Numbered from the stretch's first letter, positions 9,777 to 17,840 are shown. The stretch: DNA of 64,000 bases from JAAELZ01 sp965237995 (GCA_965237995.1 CBDEGO010000004.1:434001-498000); one strand, 5' to 3'. Notes: generated by a model not told the origin, from the letters alone. Numbers and translations: made by a program.

Positions 9777-11574
9777 ATGAGCTTAAGCCCCACGCAAATT
9801 CTACAGCAAACTTACGGATACGAAGCCTTTAAAGATGAGCAGGAAGCCATCATTAACACTGCAATTAATGGACAGGATGCCTTGGTGTTAATGCCTACTG
9901 GTGGCGGTAAATCGTTGTGCTATCAAATCCCTGCTATGGTGCGAGATGGCATGGGCATTGTCGTGTCGCCGTTGATTGCTTTAATGCAAGACCAAGTGAG
10001 TGCTTTACAACAATTAGGCATTAAGGCCGCCTTTTTAAACTCCACGCTAAGCGAAGACCAAAAACGCGCTGTCGCTGCCCAAATGCACGCTGGTGATCTC
10101 GAACTGCTTTATGTCGCGCCAGAACGTCTATCTCAAGAAGGTTCGCTACAATGGTTAAGCCAATTTCCGGTCTCGCTAATCGCCATTGACGAGGCGCATT
10201 GCGTGTCGCAATGGGGGCATGATTTTCGTCAAGACTACTTATCCTTGCATCGCCTTAAACAAGCTTTTCCGAATGTACCGCGGGTTGCGCTCACTGCCAC
10301 CGCGACCGAGCGTTCACGCGTAGATATCGTACATAATCTGCAACTCACCAACCCTACCGTCTATGTCAGTAGTTTTGACCGCAAAAACATTCACTATAGT
10401 GTAGCCAGCAAAACCGATGCAAAAACGCAGCTCACTCATTTTTTAAAACGCCACGAAAAATCGAGCGGCATCGTCTATTGTTTATCTCGCAAAAAAGTGG
10501 ATGCAACGGCGCTTTGGCTTAAAGAGAAGGGCTTTAAAGCCTTGCCCTATCATGCCGGCTTGGATGCGCAAACTCGCGCTGACAATCAATCCATATTCTT
10601 ACGAGAAGAAGCCATTGTGATGGTCGCTACCGTCGCCTTTGGTATGGGAATCGATAAACCCGACGTGCGCTTTGTCGCGCACTTAGACCTACCCAGCAGT
10701 ATCGAAGCCTACTATCAGGAAACAGGCCGCGCGGGGACGAGATGGCCAGCCAGCGGAAGCGTGGATGGTCTACGGTTTGCAAGATGTTGTGCAACGCAGC
10801 CAAATGGTCGCGCAATCTAACGCTGAAGAACAGCACAAGTTGAATGAGCGCAGCAAACTAGACTCGTTGTTGGGTTGGTGCGAGACCACCCATTGTCGTC
10901 GTCAGTCCTTATTGCACTACTTTGGTGAAAGCATGACTCAGCCTTGCGGTCATTGTGACACCTGTCAAACACCGCCGAAAACATGGGATGCCACCGTCGC
11001 CTCGCAAAAGTTGCTGTCATGCGTTTATCGCACGGAACAGCGCTTTGGTGCCGTACATATTATCGACGTATTACAAGGCAAAGATACCGCAAAAATAAGA
11101 CAACATAACCATCACCAGATAAGCACCTACGCCATCGGTAACGACCTACTGGCAGCGCAATGGCGCTCTGTCATTCGCCAACTCATCGTGCGTGGTTTTT
11201 TATTCTCCGACCCCGAAAAGTATGGTGCCTTAACTCTAACGGAGAGTTCGCGAGATTTACTCAAGGGCAACATCGAAGTGCACTTACGCGAAGACGTCAA
11301 GGACCCAAAACCAACTAAAGAAGCCAAATCAAGATTGCGCATCAATCGTGAAGACAAGCCAATGTGGGAAGCATTACGCGCCTGCCGCAAAACCTTAGCA
11401 GACGAACATGGCATCGCACCCTATATGGTATTTCACGACACCACTTTATTAGAAATATTGGAAGAAGAACCGCTAAGTGATAACGAATTCCTACAAATTA
11501 GCGGCGTAGGTGAAGCGAAACTAGATAAGTTTGGCGAAGCGTTTATGGATGTTATTCGCGAACAACTCGGTTAA
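9777..11574 (+). pseudogene. recQ: ATP-dependent DNA helicase RecQ, interrupted by a +1 frameshift
   Basis: The first 320 codons match RecQ: Walker A MPTGGGKSLCYQIP, DEAH box IDEAHCVSQWGHDFR, TATATERSR, and motif VI YYQETGRAG. At ~10737 the frame breaks. Dropping one base after GCGGGG gives GRAGRDGQPAEAW and continues in the next frame to 11574, with the RQC zinc cluster (CGHCDTC near codon 400) and a C-terminal HRDC domain (EDKPMWEALRACRKTLADEH). The joined protein is ~598 residues, the usual RecQ size. RecQ unwinds recombination and stalled-fork DNA. If the frameshift is real, the C-terminal half is lost; it could be a sequencing error. Confidence 0.88.
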
Positions 11575-11644
11575 AGCCGTCAAAATAAAAGTGAATGGCC
11601 CGTGTAGGTAACTGATTGAGCAAAGGTGACTCGATCAGGTAGTT

Positions 11645-11658
11645 TGAGTAACATACTG
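11645..11658 (+). repeat. Degenerate Y-repeat end, left edge of the cassette-like array
   Basis: The bases GAGTAACATACT resemble the AACATACTC end of the intergenic Y repeats described further right. A short inverted repeat CTGATTGAG / CTCGATCAG lies just upstream at ~11612-11638. This is the first gap after recQ and may mark the left edge of the accessory array. The match is short. Confidence 0.3.
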
Positions 11659-11701
11659 ATCATTCGTTGAATATTTAATCAGTAAAGGCCTTCTAAACCA
11701 G

Positions 11702-12232
11702 ATGAATAGACCAATACTCTATATATTTGCAGGACTCCCCGCTTCTGGGAAATCGACGCTCGCTCAAGAACTAGCAAAGTCCACTGGTGCTACATTTTTG
11801 AGAATTGACTCAGTTGAGCAAGGACTCAGGGATTTATGTAGTGTCGATGTAAAGGGTGAAGGTTATCGATTATCTTATCTGATTGCATCGGACAATCTAA
11901 AGCTTGGTAACAGTGTAATAGCTGATTCTTGCAACCCAATTGAATTAACGCGAAGCGAGTGGGAAAAGGTAGCTCTAGATCAAAAGGCAGACTTTATTAA
12001 TATTGAAGTTATATGCACCGATCAGTCAGAACATAAAATACGTGTAGAAAATCGAAAATCAGAAATAGCTGGTTTGACGCTACCGAGCTGGAAAATAGTA
12101 CAGGCTCGTGAATACGATCCATGGCACATTGAGCGCATTGTAATCGACACGGCTAATAGAACAGTTGAAAGCTGTGTACAAGAATTATTGGATTGCATCG
12201 AAGCTACAAAAAGCGGCTTTATCAAAAACTAG
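11702..12232 (+). CDS. P-loop kinase / AAA family ATPase
   Basis: A 176-residue single-domain P-loop protein. Walker A GLPASGKST is at residues ~10-18, followed by a kinase-like core (FLRIDSVEQGLRDL, VIADSCNPIELTRSEW with a Walker B-like VIADS). Small kinases of this shape phosphorylate small molecules, or occasionally act as zeta-type toxins; no antitoxin partner is adjacent. It is the first gene of the cassette-like array, on the + strand like nearly all others, and is followed after 55 bases by a Y repeat. Confidence 0.7.
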   Translation: MNRPILYIFAGLPASGKSTLAQELAKSTGATFLRIDSVEQGLRDLCSVDVKGEGYRLSYLIASDNLKLGNSVIADSCNPIELTRSEWEKVALDQKADFINIEVICTDQSEHKIRVENRKSEIAGLTLPSWKIVQAREYDPWHIERIVIDTANRTVESCVQELLDCIEATKSGFIKN

Positions 12233-12287
12233 TTACTGGATCGCCCCGCACTTCTCGGAGACATTTATATCTGGGTCATGCCGCTTT

Positions 12288-12319
12288 GCTTGACTTTGGC
12301 AACCGTCAAAAACATACTC
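12288..12319 (+). repeat. Intergenic Y repeat, copy A
   Basis: The blocks GCTTGACTTTGGCAACC and GTCAAAAACATACTC match the Y consensus (GAACTTGACTTTAGCAAC then GGGCAAAAACATACTC) seen in five other gaps of this array. It lies between the kinase and the exported-protein gene. An open frame from ATG 12278 runs through it, but this is probably non-coding. Confidence 0.7.
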
Positions 12320-12403
12320 AAAGCTGGCATTCAAACGTTAAAATTTAAGGTGCTAACACTTAGTTTTATCTCACCTCTACGGTTAATTGTTCAAAGAACA
12401 TTA

Positions 12404-12836
12404 ATGGCCATCGCCTTGTTAGCCATAGTAAATAGTGTGCAAGCACAATCCAAAACGAGCATTGTCCCGATACTACAGTTATTACTACCTAGTGAAGAGC
12501 CTTCGAGTGAAGAGCCTTCGATTGATTATCTATCCAGTAATTCGGTATATGGTTGTTCCCTGACAACTGGATTGTTACAGTATTTCCCCGTCATTGTGAC
12601 CAGACCCTCGGCCATAAGTGGCGTAACTATTACTCTATCTTTTCAGGCAAACAATGGTGTTGACACAATATTTAGCCAAAGCAATTTAATGGTTGCCACT
12701 AATTCCTTTGGGCGGGCAGCGTTTCCAAAAATAGAATTTAGTCATCTGGCAGACTACGGTCACTGTAATTGCTTCAGTGATTGATCCAACCACTGGGGCA
12801 ACCGTTTTTTTTGAACTCTGCTTTCCAGACCACTGA
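12404..12836 (+). pseudogene. Exported protein of unknown function, C-terminal frameshift
   Basis: From ATG 12404 the protein begins with a signal peptide (MAIALLAIVNSVQAQ, cut after AQA-Q). It is followed by a short acidic direct repeat (SSEEPSSEEPS) and a beta-rich segment (AISGVTITLSFQANNG, LMVATNSFGRAAFPKIEF) like an Ig-type fold. The frame stops at 12784, but from ~12752 the next frame reads TTVTVIASVIDPTTGATV and FFELCFPDH, a natural continuation ending at the TGA at 12834-12836. One extra base near 12752 explains the break. A start at 12278 would run through the Y repeat, so I prefer 12404. Family not recognised. Confidence 0.55.
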
Positions 12837-12920
12837 CCTCTCCACGCTAACTGGAACCTGCTAACTAAGTCAACCAATTGAAAAAGTGACACTGGTAGCT
12901 TCTAGCAACTAAAAGTACCC

Positions 12921-12955
12921 TTGAACTTGACTTTGCTAACGGGCAAAACATACTC
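12921..12955 (+). repeat. Intergenic Y repeat, copy B
   Basis: TTGAACTTGACTTTGCTAAC followed by GGGCAAAACATACTC. It is a near-consensus copy in the gap between the exported-protein gene and the GNAT gene, about 40 bases ahead of the next start. Confidence 0.8.
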
Positions 12956-12995
12956 ATTTTTGGACACTCGCAATACTCAGAACAAGTAATCTAGA

Positions 12996-13469
12996 ATGAC
13001 GAAAATAATAGATATGGAAGCCATGCATACCGAGTTGGTGAGTAAACTGCTATGTAGATCAATCAGTGAACTATGTATTCTTGATCATCAAAATGATCCA
13101 ACTATCATCGCGAAATGGACCTCAAATAAAACACCCTCCCATATTTTGAAATGGTTAGAGTCCTCTGAAACATATTTGATTGTAGCTTTGTTGAATGATG
13201 ATATTCCCGCAGGAGTTGGGGCTTTCGGCACAAATGGTGAAGTTTTCCTAAACTTTGTTTCGCCAGATTACCGATTCAAAGGTATAAGCAAAGCATTACT
13301 CAAAACCATGGAGCATAGATTGAAACAGTTAGGGATAGAAAATGGCAGCTTGTACAGTACAGCGACAGCACTCGACTTTTATCGTGACGCTGGATGGATA
13401 GAGCACGGAACACCTGACGTAGAGTTTGGTGTCATCGGATATCCAATGATGAAGAAAATCGGCCTATAA
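12996..13469 (+). CDS. GNAT family N-acetyltransferase
   Basis: A 157-residue single-domain GNAT protein. The acetyl-CoA pyrophosphate loop is visible as FVSPDYRFKGISKALLKTME (R-x-x-G-[IV] type, residues ~88-106), followed by the closing strand and helix SLYSTATALDFYRDAGWIEHG. These enzymes move acetyl from acetyl-CoA to amines on small molecules or proteins. Acceptor unknown. It is one of three GNAT genes in the array, flanked by a Y repeat upstream and a repeat-rich gap downstream. Confidence 0.82.
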   Translation: MTKIIDMEAMHTELVSKLLCRSISELCILDHQNDPTIIAKWTSNKTPSHILKWLESSETYLIVALLNDDIPAGVGAFGTNGEVFLNFVSPDYRFKGISKALLKTMEHRLKQLGIENGSLYSTATALDFYRDAGWIEHGTPDVEFGVIGYPMMKKIGL

Positions 13470-13506
13470 CTTACTCAAATCAGCTACTAATGATTGCTCA
13501 CCGATT

Positions 13507-13548
13507 GGCTGAAAAGACCGCTAAGCGCTGTCGATCTTGGCTTCAGCC
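13507..13548 (+). repeat. attC-like imperfect hairpin with Z-block sequence
   Basis: The outer arms GGCTGAA and TTCAGCC pair perfectly. An inner AAGA/TCTT block pairs after an asymmetric three-base bulge, giving a 42-base imperfect hairpin. The strand also holds CTAAGCGCTGT, similar to the CTAAGCGCCTGT of other gaps. Bulged stems of this kind are what integron attC sites look like, but I cannot identify canonical GTTRRRY/RYYYAAC boxes. Confidence 0.45.
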
Positions 13549-13699
13549 GCCACCAAAGTACTCTCGAGCTGTGTGAAAATTCGAAATTTGAATAGTCGGC
13601 GAGAGCCTGTATGCATAGCTCTACATTTAATAGCTCTCTAAGCTGGGCATGAAGGATCAATCACCATGAAATGAAAAATTGAACCCAGTACAGTCTTAG

Positions 13700-13858
13700 T
13701 CGCAGTTAAAATTTGGCGTTTTCGCACCGTCTGTACTCACGTTGCCATTAAGCTATTTACACTTCTTTTTGAAGGAGTGTGAATGGCGATTTAACAACAG
13801 TGACCCAAAAGATCAATTAGTACAATTGAAACAATGGGTTAAAACAGAAATAGGTTAG
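13700..13858 (+). mobile_element. Remnant of an IS1595-type transposase C-terminus
   Basis: Within the 422-base gap before the LysR gene, one frame is open for 53 codons without a start and ends at the TAG at 13856-13858. Its end reads YLHFFLKECEWRFN then NSDPKDQLVQLKQWVK. The KECEWRFN motif near the stop recalls the C-terminal tail of IS1595-family transposases. A possible terminal repeat (GGACAGCCCC, 13867-13876) follows. The rest of the transposase is absent, so this is a fragment. The call rests on motif memory, not on a search. Confidence 0.45.
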
Positions 13859-13891
13859 TTATCTAGGACAGCCCCTTAGATTATTTATAGA

Positions 13892-14791
13892 TTATGCGTC
13901 TGTTTTTAAGAGAAACGGAGTGCCATGCTTCACAGCATAATCAATAAACATTCTGACGGCTAACGAGAGATGCCTTGTCTGTGGGTAGGCAAGATATACA
14001 CCCGCTTTTATTTTACGAATATCGTTTTTCAAGATCGAGACTAGTTGTCCGTTTGCTATATCGTTAACAACGAAAAAATCAGGTAACAGCGCAATCCCAG
14101 TTCCAGAGCGCGCAAGCTCTCGAACTAATTCGCCATCGTTGACCGTAATGTTGCCTTTAACTCGTATGGCGGATTTAAGCCCAACGGGCCAGCGATTTCC
14201 ATGTTGTGGAACGGTGTCGATGAGGCAATTGTGATGCTTTAAGTCATCAACGGTTTTGGGTATCCCAGCTCGCTTCAGATAGCTAGGAGTCGCGACCAAG
14301 CTGATATTGAATTCGCCAAGCTTACGGGCAACCAAGCTCGAGTCGCTGAGCTCGCCTATCCTAAGCGCCAAATCAAATCCCTCATCAACCAGACTGATAA
14401 CGCGATCCAACAAGTGGAGATCAATAGAAACATCAGGATACTGCTTGCAGAACCCTGGTAACAACGGCCCAAGAAGTTGTTTCCCCATGAATACCGGGGC
14501 GGTCATCAGAATACGACCGTGTGGATTCGTTAGTTGGTCTTTCGAGCGCGCCTCTAAATCATCCATACCAGCGACCAACTCTTTACACTGTAAGAGGTAA
14601 TCACGTCCGGCATCTGTCAAGCTGACATGCCGGGTTGTACGATTCAGAAGTTGGATTTCCAACCAATCTTCAAGCTCCATAACCTGTCGACTTATCGCGG
14701 ATGTTGACAGCCCTAGGAATCGCGCAGCCGGGGCAAAGCCACTGTGTTCAGCAACTTGAACGAATGCGACCATTGATCGATATCTGTCCAT
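13892..14791 (-). CDS. LysR-family transcriptional regulator
   Basis: A 299-residue LysR regulator. The helix-turn-helix is at residues ~5-62 (MVAFVQVAEHSGFAPAARFL, LSTSAISRQVMELEDWL) and the effector domain fills the rest. It belongs to the large AaeR/DmlR-like branch usually paired with a divergent oxidoreductase gene. Here it is the only minus-strand gene of the array and is divergent from an SDR-like gene, with 109 bases between them that must hold both promoters. The pair probably moved as one unit. Confidence 0.87.
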   Translation of the reverse strand: MDRYRSMVAFVQVAEHSGFAPAARFLGLSTSAISRQVMELEDWLEIQLLNRTTRHVSLTDAGRDYLLQCKELVAGMDDLEARSKDQLTNPHGRILMTAPVFMGKQLLGPLLPGFCKQYPDVSIDLHLLDRVISLVDEGFDLALRIGELSDSSLVARKLGEFNISLVATPSYLKRAGIPKTVDDLKHHNCLIDTVPQHGNRWPVGLKSAIRVKGNITVNDGELVRELARSGTGIALLPDFFVVNDIANGQLVSILKNDIRKIKAGVYLAYPQTRHLSLAVRMFIDYAVKHGTPFLLKTDA

Positions 14792-14900
14792 ACTATTATT
14801 TTGTTTTACGGGATAGTGTTTTCAATAAATAGAATATTATCATTAATATCGCAACACAGTACAGTACGCCCATACTATCAATTAACTAGGAGTCACTAAC

Positions 14901-15488
14901 ATGAAAATTATTGTTGTCGGTGCCAGCGGCACCATCGGGCAAGCTGTACTTAATCAACTTGGATCAAATCACGAAGTCATCGCCGCCTCAAGAAATGGGA
15001 CTGTTCAGGTAGACTTGAGCAAGCCTGAAACCATCGCAGCGATGTATAAAGCAGTAGGACAGGTAGATGCCGTTATTTCAGTGGCTGGTACCGCTAAATT
15101 CGGCCCGCTGAGCAGTCTGACTGACGAGGACTACAACTTTGGCCTCGGTAATAAACTGATGGGTCAGGTTAATCTCGTTCGCTACGGATTGGAGCACCTT
15201 AATGATGGTGGCTCGATCACGCTCACAAGTGGCATTTTAGCCAAACAACCTAATGCCAACTCCGTAATGCTTACTACCCTCAATGTGGCAGTGGAAGGCT
15301 TTGTCCGCGCTGCATCGCTCGATTTACCCCGCGACATCCGCCTGAATGTTGTCAGCCCGCCACTGATTAGAGAAACCGCGCAAAAGATGGGTTGGGGCAA
15401 TGGTGGCGCGCCGGCAAATGAGGTCTCTAAACTCTATATCGGAGCGGTTGAAGGCAATATAAATGGTGAAGTTATATCGTATCAATGA
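14901..15488 (+). CDS. Short-chain dehydrogenase-like protein, atypical active site
   Basis: A 195-residue Rossmann protein. The NAD(P) motif is VVGASGTIGQ (GxxGxxG, residues 7-13), followed by AVISVAGTAKFGPL (NAG-like strand) and a Ser-containing strand (GGSITLTSGIL). Where classical SDRs have Tyr-x3-Lys this one has MLTTLNVAVEGF, so the catalytic Tyr and Lys are both absent. That is a known feature of this ~200-residue subgroup, whose reaction is unclear. A strong ribosome site (AGGAG at 14889-14893) precedes ATG 14901. The LysR gene is divergent and is the likely regulator. Confidence 0.78.
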   Translation: MKIIVVGASGTIGQAVLNQLGSNHEVIAASRNGTVQVDLSKPETIAAMYKAVGQVDAVISVAGTAKFGPLSSLTDEDYNFGLGNKLMGQVNLVRYGLEHLNDGGSITLTSGILAKQPNANSVMLTTLNVAVEGFVRAASLDLPRDIRLNVVSPPLIRETAQKMGWGNGGAPANEVSKLYIGAVEGNINGEVISYQ

Positions 15489-15557
15489 TTCACGCAGGAG
15501 ATTAGTACTATTTTCGGTATAAAGTCGGCTGTATATGATCGGTAGTAATTTGTCTCA

Positions 15558-15590
15558 CGAGGGCGAATAGCGCCTTCGTACATTTTTCTC
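15558..15590 (+). terminator. Rho-independent terminator after the SDR gene
   Basis: CGAGGGCG pairs with CGCCTTCG around a five-base loop (one G-T pair), and a T-rich run (15583-15591) follows. It lies 70 bases after the SDR stop and before the LysE gene. Confidence 0.55.
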
Positions 15591-15662
15591 TTTCATAGCT
15601 TTTCAACAGGCTATACTCTTTTGAGCCATTCAAACCCAAACCCAATCGCTGAGGAATCATTT

Positions 15663-16301
15663 ATGAACGAATTATCTTTGTACTTACCAAGCATCTTGCT
15701 TTCACTGTCTGCGGTAATGCTTGCGTTGATGAGTCCTGGCCCAAATATATTAGCTATTATTGGTACTTCAATGAATGCTGGACGAGAGCACGGAGCTGCA
15801 CTGGCTATGGGTGTTGCCTTTGGTTCTTTCTTATGGGCATTAATAGCTGTATTAGGTCTAACGGCATTACTCACTGCCTATGCAGGAGTGCTGGTTGTTA
15901 TTAAAATAATCGGCGGAAGTTATCTTCTGTGGCTTGGATACAAATCCTTTAAATCAGCGCATACGCATAAGGATATGTCCGTGGCTTCGGATAATATGGT
16001 CAAGCCTAAAAGAGCGTATTTCATGCGGGGTTTAACTGTTCAAATGACGAATCCAAAAGCGGCGTTAGCGATGACCGCAATTGTCACTATCGGCGTTCAA
16101 GGCCAAGCACCTATGTGGGTAAGTGCTGTTCTAGTAACCGGCATCTCAGTATTATCACTGGTTGGCCATTTAGCTTATGCCTATGCGTTCTCAACCCATT
16201 CAGTTGTAGAAATTTACCTTAAGAGTCGCAGCTGGGTAGAATCTGCGTTAGGTGCTTTTTTCTGTTTTGCTGGTATCAAACTGCTCACAGATCGTTCATA
16301 A
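15663..16301 (+). CDS. LysE family amino-acid/metabolite exporter (first copy)
   Basis: A 212-residue inner-membrane protein with five or six hydrophobic helices and the LysE/RhtB signature MLALMSPGPNILAIIGTSMN near the N-terminus, then GGSYLLWLGYKSFKS and TNPKAALAMTAIVTIG. The family exports amino acids such as lysine, threonine or homoserine lactone; substrate unknown. I start at ATG 15663, which has GAGGA at 15650-15654 and begins directly at the first helix, rather than at a TTG at 15621. A second, different LysE gene lies at 19240 in the same array. Confidence 0.85.
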   Translation: MNELSLYLPSILLSLSAVMLALMSPGPNILAIIGTSMNAGREHGAALAMGVAFGSFLWALIAVLGLTALLTAYAGVLVVIKIIGGSYLLWLGYKSFKSAHTHKDMSVASDNMVKPKRAYFMRGLTVQMTNPKAALAMTAIVTIGVQGQAPMWVSAVLVTGISVLSLVGHLAYAYAFSTHSVVEIYLKSRSWVESALGAFFCFAGIKLLTDRS

Positions 16302-16304
16302 AAT

Positions 16305-16326
16305 AAGGCCCCAATGAGGGCTTTTT
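16305..16326 (+). terminator. Rho-independent terminator after the first LysE gene
   Basis: AAGGCCC and GGGCTT pair (one bulged G) around CAATGA and are followed by TTTT, starting 3 bases after the LysE stop. Confidence 0.6.
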
Positions 16327-16432
16327 ACTAAGCACCAAAGCAATATCAGTGCTGATATATTGAGGTTGTTAGGCCTTCAATAATTTCAGCACGCCTAAGT
16401 AAATAACCATTCTAAGCCGCCAAAAGGCAAAT

Positions 16433-16498
16433 AGTCTCTGCTGAGCTTGACATTAGCAACCGTCAAAAACATACTCGTTACGGTCAGTCGCAGAGACT
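16433..16498 (+). repeat. Y repeat copy C inside a 9-bp perfect inverted repeat
   Basis: The Y copy at 16443-16476 (GAGCTTGACATTAGCAACC, GTCAAAAACATACTC) is framed by AGTCTCTGC (16433-16441) and its exact reverse complement GCAGAGACT (16490-16498). A second short hairpin, ACCGT/ACGGT, lies inside. This is the best-folded copy, and it suggests that the whole unit, including sequence after ATACTC, is one structured element. Confidence 0.65.
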
Positions 16499-16511
16499 TA
16501 CCAGCTATAGA

Positions 16512-17342
16512 ATGCAACGGAAAAACAAATCTAAAAGACGATTCTATCTACAAATAGCATTAGCTTTGACTGCCCTATTTGCTTTAAGTGGATGCACAGC
16601 AATCGAAGCTTCAATCGCAATGAATAGGTCAACAGACCACCTGTTGCCTCTATCTCAGGATGGGAGAGTATTTTATGAACGTGGTGCTGAAAATCTAGCC
16701 AGCACTGTAACCTTAATACTAGATCAGTCTGTGTTACGAGTAGAAGCTAAGCAATACGCAAAATTCAAAAAAGAAGTTGCCGTTTATGTTCTGAATTCAG
16801 TTGAAAGCTTTGCATCTTTCTGCGTTTCAAAAAGACCAAGAGCTTGTGTGTTAAACGAAAGGCTTTTCATATCTCCTAAAGCCAAAGATACAATATCAGG
16901 AATCCTGACCCATGAGCTATCTCACCTTCAAATGGAGCAATTCTTAGGTATGTGGCATTGGCATTTAAAAGTACCACAGTGGTTCTCAGAAGGATTGGCA
17001 GTGTTTGTTTCTTCACCTGAAAGAGGAGGCGCTGAAAAAGTTAGCCATAAAGAAGCATTAATCGCAATAAGTAAAGGGCACTCATTTCTACCCAATAAAC
17101 GAGGCTCATTATTCTTCCCTAAAACAGCTTCTTCATTTGGATTAGAGCATCATATGTTCTATGCCCAAAGTGAACTATTTGTGAAATTTTTGCACGACAA
17201 AGACAATCTAAAATTTATATCTCTGCTATCAAAAATACGAAGTAAAGAGAATTTTTCTAAAGCTATCTTAACAAGTTACAACGAATCATTATCAGAACTA
17301 TGGACGCAGTTTTCTCAGAAAGCAAAAACTCTAGAATTTTGA
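16512..17342 (+). CDS. Lipoprotein with zinc metallopeptidase motif
   Basis: A 276-residue protein with a basic start, a hydrophobic stretch and a lipobox LSGC (Cys28), so it is likely a lipoprotein of the cell envelope. It carries HELSH at residues 134-138 (HExxH zinc motif) and WFSEGLAVF with Glu160 as the likely third ligand, the gluzincin pattern; this is close to the 'peptidase MA' type of fold. It is unusually long for a cassette gene. Substrate unknown. The gap before it holds the folded Y repeat copy C. Confidence 0.68.
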   Translation: MQRKNKSKRRFYLQIALALTALFALSGCTAIEASIAMNRSTDHLLPLSQDGRVFYERGAENLASTVTLILDQSVLRVEAKQYAKFKKEVAVYVLNSVESFASFCVSKRPRACVLNERLFISPKAKDTISGILTHELSHLQMEQFLGMWHWHLKVPQWFSEGLAVFVSSPERGGAEKVSHKEALIAISKGHSFLPNKRGSLFFPKTASSFGLEHHMFYAQSELFVKFLHDKDNLKFISLLSKIRSKENFSKAILTSYNESLSELWTQFSQKAKTLEF

Positions 17343-17360
17343 GAATAAGGGTGCGGGTTT

Positions 17361-17443
17361 AGCTATTTTGGCTGGCAGAAAAGGGCAAAACAGAAACATA
17401 TTAGAGTTGAGTTGTTCCCTCTGCCAAACGTCAAAATTAGCCA
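17361..17443 (+). repeat. attC-like imperfect inverted repeat with X block
   Basis: The left arm AGCTATTTTGGCTGGCAGA (17361-17379) pairs in three blocks (GCTA, TTTTG, TGGCAGA) with the right arm CTGCCAAACGTCAAAATTAG (17421-17440). Unpaired extra bases lie on one side only. The loop contains the X block AAAGGGCAAAACAGAAACAT. The size (~85 bases) and one-sided bulges recall integron attC folding, but the end boxes do not fit the GTTRRRY consensus. Confidence 0.5.
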
Positions 17444-17474
17444 TATTATTTTCACGCTTTCGGAGAGATAAATA

Positions 17475-17840
17475 ATGACAGCACCCGACCTTTTTCCGAT
17501 ATTTCAAAGGTTGAAGGAAATATTTCTGCCTTATTCTAATGAGCTTATTCTCAAATATGACAAGAACGATGAGTTTTACTTGGATACAAAATTTGTAATG
17601 AAAAACAAAAAGCCCATGTATTTTGGCTCAGTGAAAATCAATAAAAATTATGTCAGTTTCCACTTAATGCCTGTTTATGTGTTTCCTGATCTATTAATAA
17701 ATGTGTCCTCTAATTTGAAGAAGCGTATGCAAGGAAAATCTTGCTTCAATTTTTCCAATATCAATGAAACCTTATTTATAGAACTTGCCGAATTAACTCA
17801 AAGTGGATACGTTCGGTATGAGGAAGCTGGCTATCTATAG
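17475..17840 (+). CDS. Conserved-looking small cytoplasmic protein, function unknown
   Basis: A 121-residue soluble protein without signal or membrane segment. It starts at ATG 17475 behind a good ribosome site (GGAGAG at 17461-17466). The middle (KPMYFGSVKINKNYVSFHLM) and end (KKRMQGKSCFNFSNINETLF) look like a conserved fold I have seen in cassette-type hypothetical proteins, but I cannot name the family. The flanking gaps carry X and Z repeat blocks. Confidence 0.6.
   Translation: MTAPDLFPIFQRLKEIFLPYSNELILKYDKNDEFYLDTKFVMKNKKPMYFGSVKINKNYVSFHLMPVYVFPDLLINVSSNLKKRMQGKSCFNFSNINETLFIELAELTQSGYVRYEEAGYL

Noticed and set aside
10765..11574. A separate gene downstream of recQ
   Set aside because: Its sequence is the RQC and HRDC part of RecQ and joins the first half after removing one base.
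12278..12403. Upstream start at ATG 12278 for the exported protein
   Set aside because: The added codons run through Y repeat copy A and displace the signal peptide from the N-terminus.
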